Below are positions 24,879-32,730 of a stretch of DNA of 39,878 nucleotides, piece by piece (position 1 is the first letter of the stretch; each line of letters opens with the position of its first letter). The position numbers were made by a program, and so were the translations under genes. A model generated the notes under the pieces. The model worked only from the letters and a program-made list of their open reading frames with translations, had not been told where the DNA came from and searched no databases. The DNA lies in the NCBI RefSeq assembly GCF_000577335.1, contig NZ_CBYL010000033.1, forward strand, positions 1 through 39,878. Reading direction: 5' to 3'. The stretch comes from Faecalispora jeddahensis (GTDB lineage Bacteria > Bacillota > Clostridia > Oscillospirales > Acutalibacteraceae).

Positions 24879-25838
24879 TCAATCCTCCTTATTTTTAATA
24901 TAAATCAGATGCGGCATTTCTTTGCCGTTATGGTACTTACTATGCTCGCCGGCCACCGTCATCCTCAGCCGTTCGGCGACTCTGCGCGAAGCGGTGTTTT
25001 CCGGGCGGATGTCGGCGATCACCTGCTGTGCGCCCAGATTGTCGAACGCATACCGCAGCCACGCTGCCGCGCCCTCCATCGCATAGCCCTGTCCCCAAAA
25101 CCGCCGTGCGACAATATAACCGAGCCCGAAATAGGTTTCCCCGTCGATTTCCTCCGGCAGAATGCCCATCAAACCGATCAGCTCGCCGCTCTCCTTTTGA
25201 ACGGCGGCGTGGTGGGAATACCCGCAGGTTTGATAGCGCCGGTTCGCGCGCTCAATCCATTCGGCGATCTGCGTATCGGTAAAGCCGTATTCCCAGGCAT
25301 ACATGGTTTGTTCATCCCCCAGAATCGGCCGCAGGGCCGCAAGGTCCTCTGTCCTCAGGCGACGAAAGCCGAGCCGGGGTGTTTCAAGCACCCACAAAGG
25401 GCGGCTGAAATACACCATATCTGTCAGCAAAACACCGCACTCATAAATCGGGTGATCATAATGCTCCGTAAAAAAGTCTTTGACCCGGTGTGATTCCGAG
25501 AAGCCGCAGCGCCGATAAAAAGGCACCGTAGCAGGGCTGTCGCCGGTGCCGACCATCATCACATGACAGCGGGCGCCCCATTGTGTGCACAGCTCGCTGA
25601 TGAGCCGCCTGCCAAGGCCCCTCCCCTGACTGTGGGGAGCGACCGCAATATTTTTCAGCTCGCAGACTCCGTCACCCTCGTTGATAATGACCGCAGCCGC
25701 CAGCGGTTCCCCGCCCTCATACAGAACGGTCAATTCTCCGCGCTCCAAATACCGGTCGATCATCGACTCCTGTTCGTCTCCAAGGAGCAAAAGGGAGAGA
25801 TACTGCTTTTTATTTTCCGTTATTTTGCGGTACTCCAT
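24879..25838 (-). CDS. Double GNAT acetyltransferase
   Basis: 319-aa protein with two GNAT domains joined head to tail. The first (about 1-140) starts MEYRKITENKKQYL and has the acetyl-CoA loop HSQGRGLGRRL, resembling YvbK-type enzymes. The second (about 150-315) is RimJ/RimL-like: ETPRLGFRRLRTEDL, then RRFWGQGYAMEGAAAWL and NTASRRVAERLRM. Each would transfer acetyl from acetyl-CoA to an amine, but the acceptors are unknown. The ATG lies 6 nt after the upstream gene, with a G-rich ribosome site. No stop or frameshift is seen between the halves, so this is a true fusion. Confidence 0.88.
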   Translation of the reverse strand: MEYRKITENKKQYLSLLLLGDEQESMIDRYLERGELTVLYEGGEPLAAAVIINEGDGVCELKNIAVAPHSQGRGLGRRLISELCTQWGARCHVMMVGTGDSPATVPFYRRCGFSESHRVKDFFTEHYDHPIYECGVLLTDMVYFSRPLWVLETPRLGFRRLRTEDLAALRPILGDEQTMYAWEYGFTDTQIAEWIERANRRYQTCGYSHHAAVQKESGELIGLMGILPEEIDGETYFGLGYIVARRFWGQGYAMEGAAAWLRYAFDNLGAQQVIADIRPENTASRRVAERLRMTVAGEHSKYHNGKEMPHLIYIKNKED

Positions 25839-25844
25839 CTGTAC

Positions 25845-26186
25845 TCACCCCCCGCGCCGTTGTTTGGGCTTTGTCAGTTCATAGCTTTGGCGCACCATTT
25901 GCTGCAGCTCGTCCCACGGCACCTCGCTGTCCAGCAGCACGGTGTTCCAATGCACTTTATTCATGTGGTAGGCAGGCACAACACCGGAAAAGGCCGAGCG
26001 CAGAAAATCCGCGCTCATCGGCTCACATTTCAGGTTGACGCACGGATGCCCGCCGCGCTCATAGACAAACGCAAAGGACTTTCGGTTTCCCCTGTGGCGC
26101 ATCACCGCCCATTCCTCATCGAACGGGTAATCCTCATAAGCATCGGGATAGGTCAGGCAGTGCGAGATCATTTCCTTCTTTGTCAA
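25845..26186 (-). CDS. MmcQ/YjbR family protein (copy 1)
   Basis: 113-aa protein of the MmcQ/YjbR family, a small alpha-beta fold with a CyaY-like or DNA-binding-type structure, biochemical role unknown. Family motifs: YPDAYEDYPFDEEWAVMRH, VNLKCEP, and KVHWNTVLLD. The TTG start overlaps the thpR stop as TTGA, with GGGAGGG 8 nt upstream. A second, more diverged member of this family heads the same operon. Confidence 0.86.
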   Translation of the reverse strand: MTKKEMISHCLTYPDAYEDYPFDEEWAVMRHRGNRKSFAFVYERGGHPCVNLKCEPMSADFLRSAFSGVVPAYHMNKVHWNTVLLDSEVPWDELQQMVRQSYELTKPKQRRGG

Positions 26187-26722
26187 GGCTCATCCCTCCC
26201 TGCGCGTACGGAATACTGCTCCGTATAGGTCAGCACCCCATTGGGCCGCTCCGAGCGCATCAGACTGACTGTGTCAACACTTGTATCAAACGGTGCGCCT
26301 AAAATCGCACCGCGATCAACCTCTTGATGCAGGCGAACCCGCCGCGCGAGCGTAATATGCGGTGAAAAACGGCGTTCCTCCAGTCGAAAGCCCTCCGCGA
26401 TGAGATTGCCGCACAGCTCCTGCTGCAGCCGGAGCAGCGCCGGGTTTTCGGCAAGGCCGATCCACCAGATGTCGCCGCCGTCGCGGCGAAAGAAGCCGAT
26501 TTGATCAAAAGTCAAATTCAGAGGCACAACCCCGGTACGATCCATCGCTCTGCAGGCAGCCGCGGCTTTCTGCGCCGGAACCTCGCCGAGAAAAGCCAGC
26601 GTCAGGTGCAGATTTTCGGGCCGGGAAAAATCCCCCTGCGCGACCTCGCGCAGGCGCTGCTGCACCGCCAGAATACGTTGTTTTGTTGCATCGTCGAAAT
26701 TGACGGCAAGAAACAGCCGCAT
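26183..26722 (-). CDS. thpR: RNA 2',3'-cyclic phosphodiesterase
   Basis: 179-aa member of the 2H phosphoesterase family (LigT/ThpR), which opens 2',3'-cyclic phosphates on RNA. The two catalytic motifs are present: HLTLAFLGE near residue 45 and HITLAR near 130. The upstream in-frame extension overlaps the YaiI gene and is rejected. The second ATG (26722) has GGAGG at 7-nt spacing and gives MRLFLAVNFDD. It starts 2 nt after the YaiI-like stop and overlaps the next gene as TTGA. Confidence 0.92.
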   Translation of the reverse strand: MRLFLAVNFDDATKQRILAVQQRLREVAQGDFSRPENLHLTLAFLGEVPAQKAAAACRAMDRTGVVPLNLTFDQIGFFRRDGGDIWWIGLAENPALLRLQQELCGNLIAEGFRLEERRFSPHITLARRVRLHQEVDRGAILGAPFDTSVDTVSLMRSERPNGVLTYTEQYSVRAGRDEP

Positions 26723-26724
26723 AG

Positions 26725-27162
26725 TCATTCCTCCCCCAGCAAACTCGCCAATTTCCCGCAAAACGCCTGATCCTGCTCCGGCGAACGCTTGTGCGGCCCT
26801 TTCAGCCGGCCACCCGCGTTGCGGATCTTCTTTGCGGTATGGCGGGCGAGCAAAAGGGCGTCGATATTCTGCGCCGTATATTCCATGCCGTCCTGATTCA
26901 GAATCCGCGCGCCGCGCGCCATGCACATCGCTGCAAGGCCGTAATCCTGTGTGACGACGATGTCGCCGGGCCGCAGCAGATTGACCAGGGCAAAGTCGAC
27001 ACTGTCCGCCCCTTTCGAGACCACCAGTGTGCGAGCACCCGTCTTTTCAAAATGATGCGACGTATCGCACAGAATCAGGCACTCCACCCCGAAGCGCCCG
27101 CACAGGCGCACTGCCTCATCCACCACCGGGCAGCCGTCCGCGTCAATCAGAACCCTGGTCAC
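26725..27162 (-). CDS. YaiI/YqxD family (UPF0178, DUF188) protein
   Basis: 145-aa protein of the UPF0178 family, a PIN/NYN-like nuclease fold of unknown role. Motifs: RVLIDADGCPVVDEAV at the N terminus, GADSVDFALVNLLRPGDIVVTQDYGLA, and ARHTAKKIRNAGGRLKGP. The Asp residues match those of the PIN-type active site. The GTG start overlaps the upstream stop as GTGA with GGGGAG before it. Located with thpR, so a role in RNA metabolism is conceivable, but this is inference. Confidence 0.9.
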   Translation of the reverse strand: MTRVLIDADGCPVVDEAVRLCGRFGVECLILCDTSHHFEKTGARTLVVSKGADSVDFALVNLLRPGDIVVTQDYGLAAMCMARGARILNQDGMEYTAQNIDALLLARHTAKKIRNAGGRLKGPHKRSPEQDQAFCGKLASLLGEE

Positions 27163-27557
27163 TTTACGCTCTCCCCAAGAATTTCTCTTTGCAGCTTTTT
27201 GGTCAGCTTTTCAAACACCAGCCGGTAAGAGTCGTCGCACAACTGCCGCAGCAGCTCCGGCGGAAGTCCGCCGCCCAGATCGACCGAATTCCAGCAGCGC
27301 TTGTCAGAATAAAAGCCGGGCAGAATTTCCGCATGTTCCCGGCGCAGCAGCTCCGCGAGCATCGGGTCGCACTTCAGGTTCAGCAGATCCTTCCCCGCGT
27401 ACATGGGGTTATGCTCTACTCCCGGGCACATTCTGGCCGCAAACAGCCGGTTGCCTACCTGGTAGCGCAGCCATCCCCACTCCTCTTTGAAATCTTTTGT
27501 CACGCCGGGCTTTGCCAGCAAATATTCGTCCAGCCATGGATGCTGTTCACCGTTCAT
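27159..27557 (-). CDS. MmcQ/YjbR family protein (copy 2)
   Basis: 132-aa second member of the MmcQ/YjbR family. Shared features: WLDEYLLAKPGVTKDFKEEW, LLNLKCDP, and RCWNSVDLGGGLPPELLRQL. The start ATG at 27557 follows GGGAGAATCA; an upstream GTG-type extension lacks support. It is probably the first gene of the compact operon that runs through the YaiI-like gene, thpR, copy 1, GNAT, flavodoxin, VOC and DUF1653, and lies 71 nt below the large regulator. Confidence 0.85.
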   Translation of the reverse strand: MNGEQHPWLDEYLLAKPGVTKDFKEEWGWLRYQVGNRLFAARMCPGVEHNPMYAGKDLLNLKCDPMLAELLRREHAEILPGFYSDKRCWNSVDLGGGLPPELLRQLCDDSYRLVFEKLTKKLQREILGESVK

Positions 27558-27628
27558 TGATTCTCCCTCTTTTCTCCGGCTGCCCACAGGCGAACACGGA
27601 TTGTTTGTCCGCTGGATCGGGCCATGTT

Positions 27629-28966
27629 TTAATAATCCAGCATGATTTTATAAATGTTGACCGGCCTGCCCTTCGGAACAATCCTTTTTTGTCCAATGAT
27701 CTCGGCTTTCCCGTATTTCATCAGATTGGCCAGAAAGCGGTTGGCCGTTCTAGTGGAAATCCCAAGACGATTGATCAGATCGAGAGAAGAAATTTCATCG
27801 GAGCCCTCCTCCTTGAGGACATGGATGATTTTCGACACCGTTTCAGGAGAAAGCTTTACCTCTGACGCCACACGGTAAATATAATCGCTCTCCACATCCG
27901 AAATCACAAGATCCGCTTCGCTGCCGGGAGTCATGCAGATCATTTTGTTGTCTTCATCGATCAAAAAGCTTCGATGGTTTTCATCGCCGAAGTTCTCCCC
28001 GTGGCGCACCGCGTCCATGGCGTTCATGCGGGCCTGATAAAAATTGCGCCCGATTCCGTAGCCGATCGACCCCGAAAAGTTCAGATTTTTTTGCAGGTAC
28101 GTATAAAAAGGGCACTCCAGAAAATTGTTTGTCAGCTTTGCAAGGGTGTCGCAGTCCGTGTAAATCTCGAAGCCGTCGCGGCTGTCTTTTACGGTCAGGC
28201 TGCCGCTGTAGGGGCTGACAAGCGTTAGGATTTCTTTTTTATAAGCAAGGAACTTCATCTCTGTATTGCTGTATTTTCGGGTCAGCAGTTCAGAGCAGGT
28301 GATCAGAACGTTGGCGGGGTAGCTCCTCCTGGCGCGCATCGCGTCGATCTTCGACACTACCTCTCTCACGGTGTTCGTCAGCGCGTTCTGGCTCGGGTAA
28401 ATATAGTAGCAGGAATAGCCCATCCCCCGCATCCGCTCCGCCGTGGTGTAGAGATAGGTCAATGCAAAATCGATTTCTCCGTTCCGGAATTTTTTCTCCA
28501 CATAATGTGAGAACCGCTTCTCCTCCTCCTCGATGACGAGGTGGCCGTAGTGGCGGAAGGTGTTGTCATACTCCCGCGCGATGGTCGCGAGCGCGTTTTT
28601 CTCAATCGCCTCCGGCAGGGTCATTTTGTCCGCCATAAAATCCACCGCAACGCGCGAAAAATCCTGCTGCCTGCGACGGATGCTCTCCCGAAGCAGGATG
28701 CGGTAAGTGTTTTCAATGTCGATATCAAGATAACTCAGGCAAGGGGTATCGCCCTGACGAAGTTCCTCCATCACATGGTTGGGAATGACGCCGCTGGTGA
28801 TAATCCCCTGAAAATCCGAATGAATTTTTTCATAGATTTCGCAAAGCTGCTCGATGGTCTCATAAACAAAATATGTGATTTCAACGTTTTCAGGAAACTG
28901 CAGTTTGTGTTCCTGAAGATATGTGACAAGATGCTGTTTCAGTGGCATTGCTATCCGATAAATCAC
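27629..28966 (-). CDS. Large transcriptional regulator with GGDEF-like middle and winged-helix C terminus
   Basis: 445 aa from a GTG that follows AAAGGAGAG (frame open to 29011). The N-terminal 130 residues have a sensor-like pattern, GIITSGVIPNHVMEEL and PCLSYLDIDIENTY, resembling PrpR-type N domains. The middle carries SIGYGIGRNFYQARMNAMDA, which fits a degenerate cyclase-homology or GGDEF-like domain of the PucR/CdaR kind without a catalytic GGDEF. The last 75 residues form a winged helix (EISSLDLINRLGISTRTANRFL). It probably senses a small ligand; the target may be the adjacent operon or the divergent sod gene. Confidence 0.72.
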   Translation of the reverse strand: MIYRIAMPLKQHLVTYLQEHKLQFPENVEITYFVYETIEQLCEIYEKIHSDFQGIITSGVIPNHVMEELRQGDTPCLSYLDIDIENTYRILLRESIRRRQQDFSRVAVDFMADKMTLPEAIEKNALATIAREYDNTFRHYGHLVIEEEEKRFSHYVEKKFRNGEIDFALTYLYTTAERMRGMGYSCYYIYPSQNALTNTVREVVSKIDAMRARRSYPANVLITCSELLTRKYSNTEMKFLAYKKEILTLVSPYSGSLTVKDSRDGFEIYTDCDTLAKLTNNFLECPFYTYLQKNLNFSGSIGYGIGRNFYQARMNAMDAVRHGENFGDENHRSFLIDEDNKMICMTPGSEADLVISDVESDYIYRVASEVKLSPETVSKIIHVLKEEGSDEISSLDLINRLGISTRTANRFLANLMKYGKAEIIGQKRIVPKGRPVNIYKIMLDY

Positions 28967-29033
28967 CCAGGCGCCTCTCCTTTGCATGATGGAATGGGAA
29001 TCACTTTTCAAAGTGACTTTACGTAAAAATGGC

Positions 29034-29068
29034 GGTTTCTCCCCCTGCCAAAGGCGTAGGAAGAAACC
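29034..29068. repeat. Short intergenic hairpin repeat, copy 3 (inverted)
   Basis: GGTTTCT and AGAAACC enclose CCCCCTGCCAAAGGC. Read on the minus strand, GCCTTTGGCAGGGGGA resembles the core of copy 1. It lies upstream of the regulator and the divergent sod gene. Confidence 0.5.
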
Positions 29069-29276
29069 AACAATTCATAAATGCAATATTACCGTAGCTT
29101 TAGAATACGATGATTTCGAAGACTTGTCAATAAAAGGAATTTCGAGGCCTGCCGCCTGATTCCCAGTCTGTGCGAAAGGCGAAGAAAACGCTGAAAAAGC
29201 GTCCGGCCCGGATGTAAAATCCCATCATTGATCAAATCATTCTTCAGAAGCATACAATAGCACAGGAGGTGCTTCT

Positions 29277-29813
29277 GTGCTTGATTTAAATACGATTCAA
29301 AATACCGCGAGAAGAATTCCGGATGCACAGGCCGTCATCAAAGGAAGCTCTGCATACCCGCAGCTGCGCGGAACCATGCGCCTGCATCAAATGGAGGGCG
29401 GCGTTCTCGTCACAGCCCTGGTACATGGGCTGCCGCAGGGGGAAGGCTCCTGCCCGGTGAATATATTCGGTTTTCACATTCACGAGGGAAAAGCCTGTAC
29501 CGGAACCGACCAAGAGCCCTTCGCAAACGCCGACGGACATTTTAATCCGGGGAACTGCCCGCACCCGGCCCACGCAGGAGACATGCCGCCCCTGTTCGGC
29601 AACCGGGGCAGCGCATATTTATCCTTCTTTACGGACCGCTTCACTGTTTCACAGGTGATTGGGCATACGGTGATTGTCCATTTGCATCGGGATGATTTTA
29701 CCACCCAGCCGTCCGGCGATTCCGGGCCAATGATTGCCTGCGGGATCATTGAACGAACTGGCTGGCAGCAGTGGCAGCAACCCCGATGGGGCTGTGTGAT
29801 GCCAAACTGCTAA
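29277..29813 (+). CDS. Cu/Zn superoxide dismutase-like protein
   Basis: 178-aa SodC-family protein. Copper ligands are present: H67 and H69 in GFHIHEG, H88 in DGHFNP, and H135 in VIVHLHRDD. Zinc ligands H96, H99 and D102 lie in PHPAHAGD. The cysteine pair C74/C155 could form the usual disulfide. The active-site Arg that guides superoxide is replaced: GDSGPMIACG has Met152 where GNAGxRLACG is usual. There is no signal peptide, so the protein should be cytoplasmic, unusual for SodC. The GTG start follows AGGAGG by 7 nt. The tail is Trp/Gln-rich (GWQQWQQPRW). Confidence 0.85.
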   Translation: MLDLNTIQNTARRIPDAQAVIKGSSAYPQLRGTMRLHQMEGGVLVTALVHGLPQGEGSCPVNIFGFHIHEGKACTGTDQEPFANADGHFNPGNCPHPAHAGDMPPLFGNRGSAYLSFFTDRFTVSQVIGHTVIVHLHRDDFTTQPSGDSGPMIACGIIERTGWQQWQQPRWGCVMPNC

Positions 29814-29815
29814 AC

Positions 29816-29856
29816 TGAAAAACACCGACAGGAACTTCGCCTGCCGGTGTTTTTTA
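29816..29856. terminator. Bidirectional intrinsic terminator
   Basis: AACACCGACAGG pairs with CCTGCCGGTGTT (one mismatch), with T runs on both sides. It ends the sod transcript and the convergent rsmA unit. Confidence 0.9.
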
Positions 29857-30171
29857 TTCTACAGGCTGTTCAGGCTCTTCGGCCTCACCGGCAGCTTCGC
29901 TGTTCGCGCCATCATCATGCGGTTGTGTCATGGGCACAAACTGCTCCACCGGCATCACCATGACAGGTGTCTGCTCCTTGGGCACGTCGTCCGGCTCATT
30001 CCAGCTCTGCAGGGCGAAAAACATACCGGCCAACGCTACAAAGGAGGCCGTTACCCCGCAGGCGATCGACCAGCTGCGGATATCCAGCGGGCCGAGAACC
30101 ATTGCCCCCAAAGCCAGAATCAGACCAAAAACAAAAAAGAATTTTGCGATTTTTTCATCGGTATCCAGCAC
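29854..30171 (-). CDS. Small two-helix membrane protein with an acidic tail
   Basis: 105 aa from the GTG at 30171 (GAAGGAG 8 nt upstream); the GTG at 30180 overlaps the ribosome site. Two hydrophobic helices lie at about 9-27 and 35-55, followed by a Pro-rich and strongly acidic tail of about 50 residues ending EAAGEAEEPEQPVE. The tail and helix arrangement suggest a membrane anchor with a disordered cytoplasmic end. Cotranscribed with rsmA (5-nt gap). Family not recognised. Confidence 0.75.
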   Translation of the reverse strand: MLDTDEKIAKFFFVFGLILALGAMVLGPLDIRSWSIACGVTASFVALAGMFFALQSWNEPDDVPKEQTPVMVMPVEQFVPMTQPHDDGANSEAAGEAEEPEQPVE

Positions 30172-30176
30172 AAGAA

Positions 30177-31040
30177 TCACTCCTTCTGCGAGGCCAGGCA
30201 GGTATACAGCCTGGCAAACTCCTGCATTGTCAACTGCTCGGCACGCACGCGGCGGTCAAGCCCTGCATCGTCGAGAGCCTTGCCCACCGTTTCTTTCGGC
30301 AGGGACAGCCCCGCTGAAACGGAATTGAGCATCGTTTTTCTTCTTTGCCCGAACGCCGCGCGCACCAAAGAGAAAAAGCCCGCTTCATTTTCTACCCGGA
30401 CAGCGGGTTCTTTGCGCAGCGTCAGACGGATGACGGAGGAATCGACATTCGGCGCGGGCAGAAAGCTGCCGCGCGACACCTCAAATAAAATCTCCGGCTC
30501 GGCGTAGTAATGCACCGCCACCGTAACCGCCCCGCATTCCCGTGTGCCGGGCTGCGCACAGATGCGCCGCGCCGCCTCCTTTTGCACCATCACGGTCAGG
30601 GAGGTGATATCGAGCCGCTCCTCGAGCAGCCGCATGATGACAGGCGATGTGATGTAATACGGCAGATTGGCGCACACCGACACCGGCATCCCGGCAAATT
30701 CGCGCTGGAGAAGCTCTTTCAGATCGAGCTTTAAGATATCGCCGTTGATTACCGTGACGTTATCGTAATCCGCCAGCGTCTCTTGCAGCACCGGCAGCAG
30801 GCGACGGTCGAGCTCAACCGAAACCACCTTCTGTGCCCGTTCGGCCAGCTCACGCGTGAGCACCCCGATACCGGGGCCGACCTCCAGCACACCGGTTTCC
30901 GGCGCGGCGCCCGACTGCTCCGCCATGCGCGGACAGACCGTGGGGTTAATGAGGAAATTTTGCCCCAGCGCTTTGCTGAAATGAAAGCCGTGACGGCCTA
31001 AAATCTCTTTGATTGTTGTGATGTTGGATAGATTGTTCAT
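30177..31040 (-). CDS. rsmA: 16S rRNA dimethyladenosine transferase
   Basis: RsmA/KsgA (287 aa) dimethylates two adjacent adenines in the 3'-terminal hairpin of 16S rRNA, a late step in small-subunit maturation. SAM-binding motif I is LEVGPGIGVLTRELAE and catalytic motif IV is NLPYYITSP; the N terminus has the usual GQNFLINP. The ATG at 31040 with GGAGG upstream gives the family start; the open frame from 31085 is longer than needed. It lies 57 nt below the Crp/Fnr-type gene. Confidence 0.96.
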   Translation of the reverse strand: MNNLSNITTIKEILGRHGFHFSKALGQNFLINPTVCPRMAEQSGAAPETGVLEVGPGIGVLTRELAERAQKVVSVELDRRLLPVLQETLADYDNVTVINGDILKLDLKELLQREFAGMPVSVCANLPYYITSPVIMRLLEERLDITSLTVMVQKEAARRICAQPGTRECGAVTVAVHYYAEPEILFEVSRGSFLPAPNVDSSVIRLTLRKEPAVRVENEAGFFSLVRAAFGQRRKTMLNSVSAGLSLPKETVGKALDDAGLDRRVRAEQLTMQEFARLYTCLASQKE

Positions 31041-31097
31041 GAAACCTCCGCTTGTGTTGTGCGGCCGTGGCCGGTAATCGGACAATCGGGCAGCCGA

Positions 31098-31775
31098 CTA
31101 CTCCTGCAGCTTGTCCGGATTGAGAATAAATCGGTTGCGGTGAAAGCGGATGAGCTGCTCCTGCTGCATGCGCCCCAATTCTTTGGAAAGAGCGCTGCGG
31201 TTCACGCACAGAAAATCCGCCAGCTCTTCGCGCGAAAAGGGGATCACCGGCTCCATGGTTCCCTGCCGGCGCGCCTGATCACCGAGGTAGGCCAGCACCT
31301 TATCCCGCGTGCTCTTCTGTGAGAGGATTTCCATTTTGCGGTTCAAATACACATTCTTCTCCGCAAGCAGATGCATCATGTTGCGCAGAAGCGTGGCATG
31401 GTGCCCGCACATAGCCGGGCACGGCGACAGCAATTTTTCTGCGGAAAGACGCATCACGCGGCAGTCTGTGGAAGCGATGACTGAGACCGGACTCTGGCGA
31501 ATCTGCGCGCAGGCCAGCGATTCCCCGAAAATCTCCCCCGCGGAAAACTCCGCGACGATCGACCGGCCGCCGAACAGGTCTTCCCTTACCACCTGTACCC
31601 GGCCCGACAGCACAACGCCGATCCATTCGACCGGTTCGCCTGCCAGCAGCACAATCTGATTTTTGGAATACTCCCTGACGCCGCTGTTCAGGCAGCTGAT
31701 GATCGCTTCGCGATCCTGCTCCTCCACACCATGGAACAAGGCCGTGGACTGTAACATAGCATATTCCGGTTTCAC
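31098..31775 (-). CDS. Crp/Fnr family transcriptional regulator
   Basis: 225 aa from a GTG that follows AAAGGAG. The N-terminal cyclic-nucleotide-binding fold (about 10-125) includes VLLAGEPVEWIGVVLSGRV and GEIFGES. A long dimer helix follows, then a Crp-type winged helix with FSREELADFLCVNRSALSKEL. There is no N-terminal Fe-S cysteine cluster, so it is not a classical Fnr, and the cAMP-contact Arg-Ser is not obvious; the effector is unknown. It probably shares a transcript with rsmA. An inverted large-repeat copy lies upstream. Confidence 0.9.
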   Translation of the reverse strand: MKPEYAMLQSTALFHGVEEQDREAIISCLNSGVREYSKNQIVLLAGEPVEWIGVVLSGRVQVVREDLFGGRSIVAEFSAGEIFGESLACAQIRQSPVSVIASTDCRVMRLSAEKLLSPCPAMCGHHATLLRNMMHLLAEKNVYLNRKMEILSQKSTRDKVLAYLGDQARRQGTMEPVIPFSREELADFLCVNRSALSKELGRMQQEQLIRFHRNRFILNPDKLQE

Positions 31776-31891
31776 GGTCTTCTCCTTTCTCCGGCAGGCT
31801 GAATCTGCATGCACGCAGGAAAACTGCAAAAAGCAACCTGTTCTCACACAGAAACAATCCTGCACTCAGTTCCCGTTCAGGGACTTCCCCG

Positions 31892-32135
31892 GGCCAACGA
31901 GAGCGCTCTGAAAATGCCCGCCGACAGACGAAATTACCGGGCCTGTTTCCAGATAAAACCCGGAGAGTGGGCATTTTCATTGGAGCGCCTTTACAGTAGC
32001 TATCGTCTGCGCTTATAGGGGGCGTTCCCCGAATGGATTCCAAAGGTGTCCTTTGGCGAGCCTTTGCTTACTTTCGCCTCGTTGCGAAAGTAAGTGCCCA
32101 CCCCGGCATGAGGGGCAAGCCCTGTGCCAGCAGAC
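31892..32135 (-). repeat. Large (about 270 bp) repeat, copy R1, inverted
   Basis: The minus strand matches the copies at 39072 and 39385 along nearly its full length. Shared pieces are GCTTGCCCCTC, CTTACTTTCG...CGAAAGTAAG, CCAAAGGACACCTTTGG, GAAAATGCCC...GGGCATTTTC and GAGCGCTC. The loop of the CTTACTTTCG hairpin differs from R2 but the stem is intact. No transposase or coding gene is inside. The remaining parts of the 31776-32406 gap hold nothing else I can support. Confidence 0.85.
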
Positions 32136-32353
32136 ATGCGGTTTGTCCGCAAAGAGCAAATACATTCTTTTGCACATTTTAACATAAAGCATACGCTCGT
32201 CTCAGTCTAAAAGACCAGCCCCGCATCAACAGAATTTCCCATGCCAAGGGCACAAAATTATTTTTCAACGATATTTTACGCCTATCAATTTAAAACTATT
32301 TTACCACATCGCACCAGAAAACAAAAGGCGAAGTTTTCTCCGGCAGCACCCCT

Positions 32354-32390
32354 CAAAAAAAAGGCTTCTGCCAAATGCAGAAGCCTTTTG
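32354..32390 (-). terminator. Intrinsic terminator of the leu-azl operon
   Basis: AAAAGGCTTCTGC and GCAGAAGCCTTTT form a 13-bp stem with a 5-nt loop. On the minus strand eight T follow. It lies just past azlD. Confidence 0.93.
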
Positions 32391-32406
32391 ATCTTTGTAC
32401 AAAGTT

Positions 32407-32730
32407 CTATAGAAGTCCTGCCAACAGCAGCTGCTGAGTGAGCAGTGCCGCGGCGGCCGCGCCGAGTGCGACCACCAGAAGTCCCTTGCCGCGAAACGCG
32501 AGCACCATCGCCACCAGAAGCCCGGCTGCCGAAGCCGCCGTGCCGCCCGCGGAATACAGAATCTGCGGGAAGGTCATGGCCGAAAGCACCGCGTACGGCA
32601 CATATGCGAGAAAGGAGCGCACAAACCGATTTTCAAGCCGCCGCTGAAACACCGCCATCGGCAGCATGCGGATCACATACGTGACCCCGGCCATCAGCAG
32701 AACGCAGGACACCACATAAGCAGTATTCAT
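32407..32730 (-). CDS. azlD: Branched-chain amino-acid exporter, small subunit AzlD
   Basis: 107-aa AzlD-family membrane protein with four hydrophobic helices; it forms an exporter of branched-chain amino acids or analogues with AzlC. The family start MNTAYVVSCVLLMAGVTY and GRMLPM-like segment (here IRMLPMAVFQRR) are visible. The ATG overlaps the azlC stop by 4 nt (ATGA) and follows GGAGG. It is the last gene of the leucine T-box operon. Confidence 0.9.
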   Translation of the reverse strand: MNTAYVVSCVLLMAGVTYVIRMLPMAVFQRRLENRFVRSFLAYVPYAVLSAMTFPQILYSAGGTAASAAGLLVAMVLAFRGKGLLVVALGAAAAALLTQQLLLAGLL

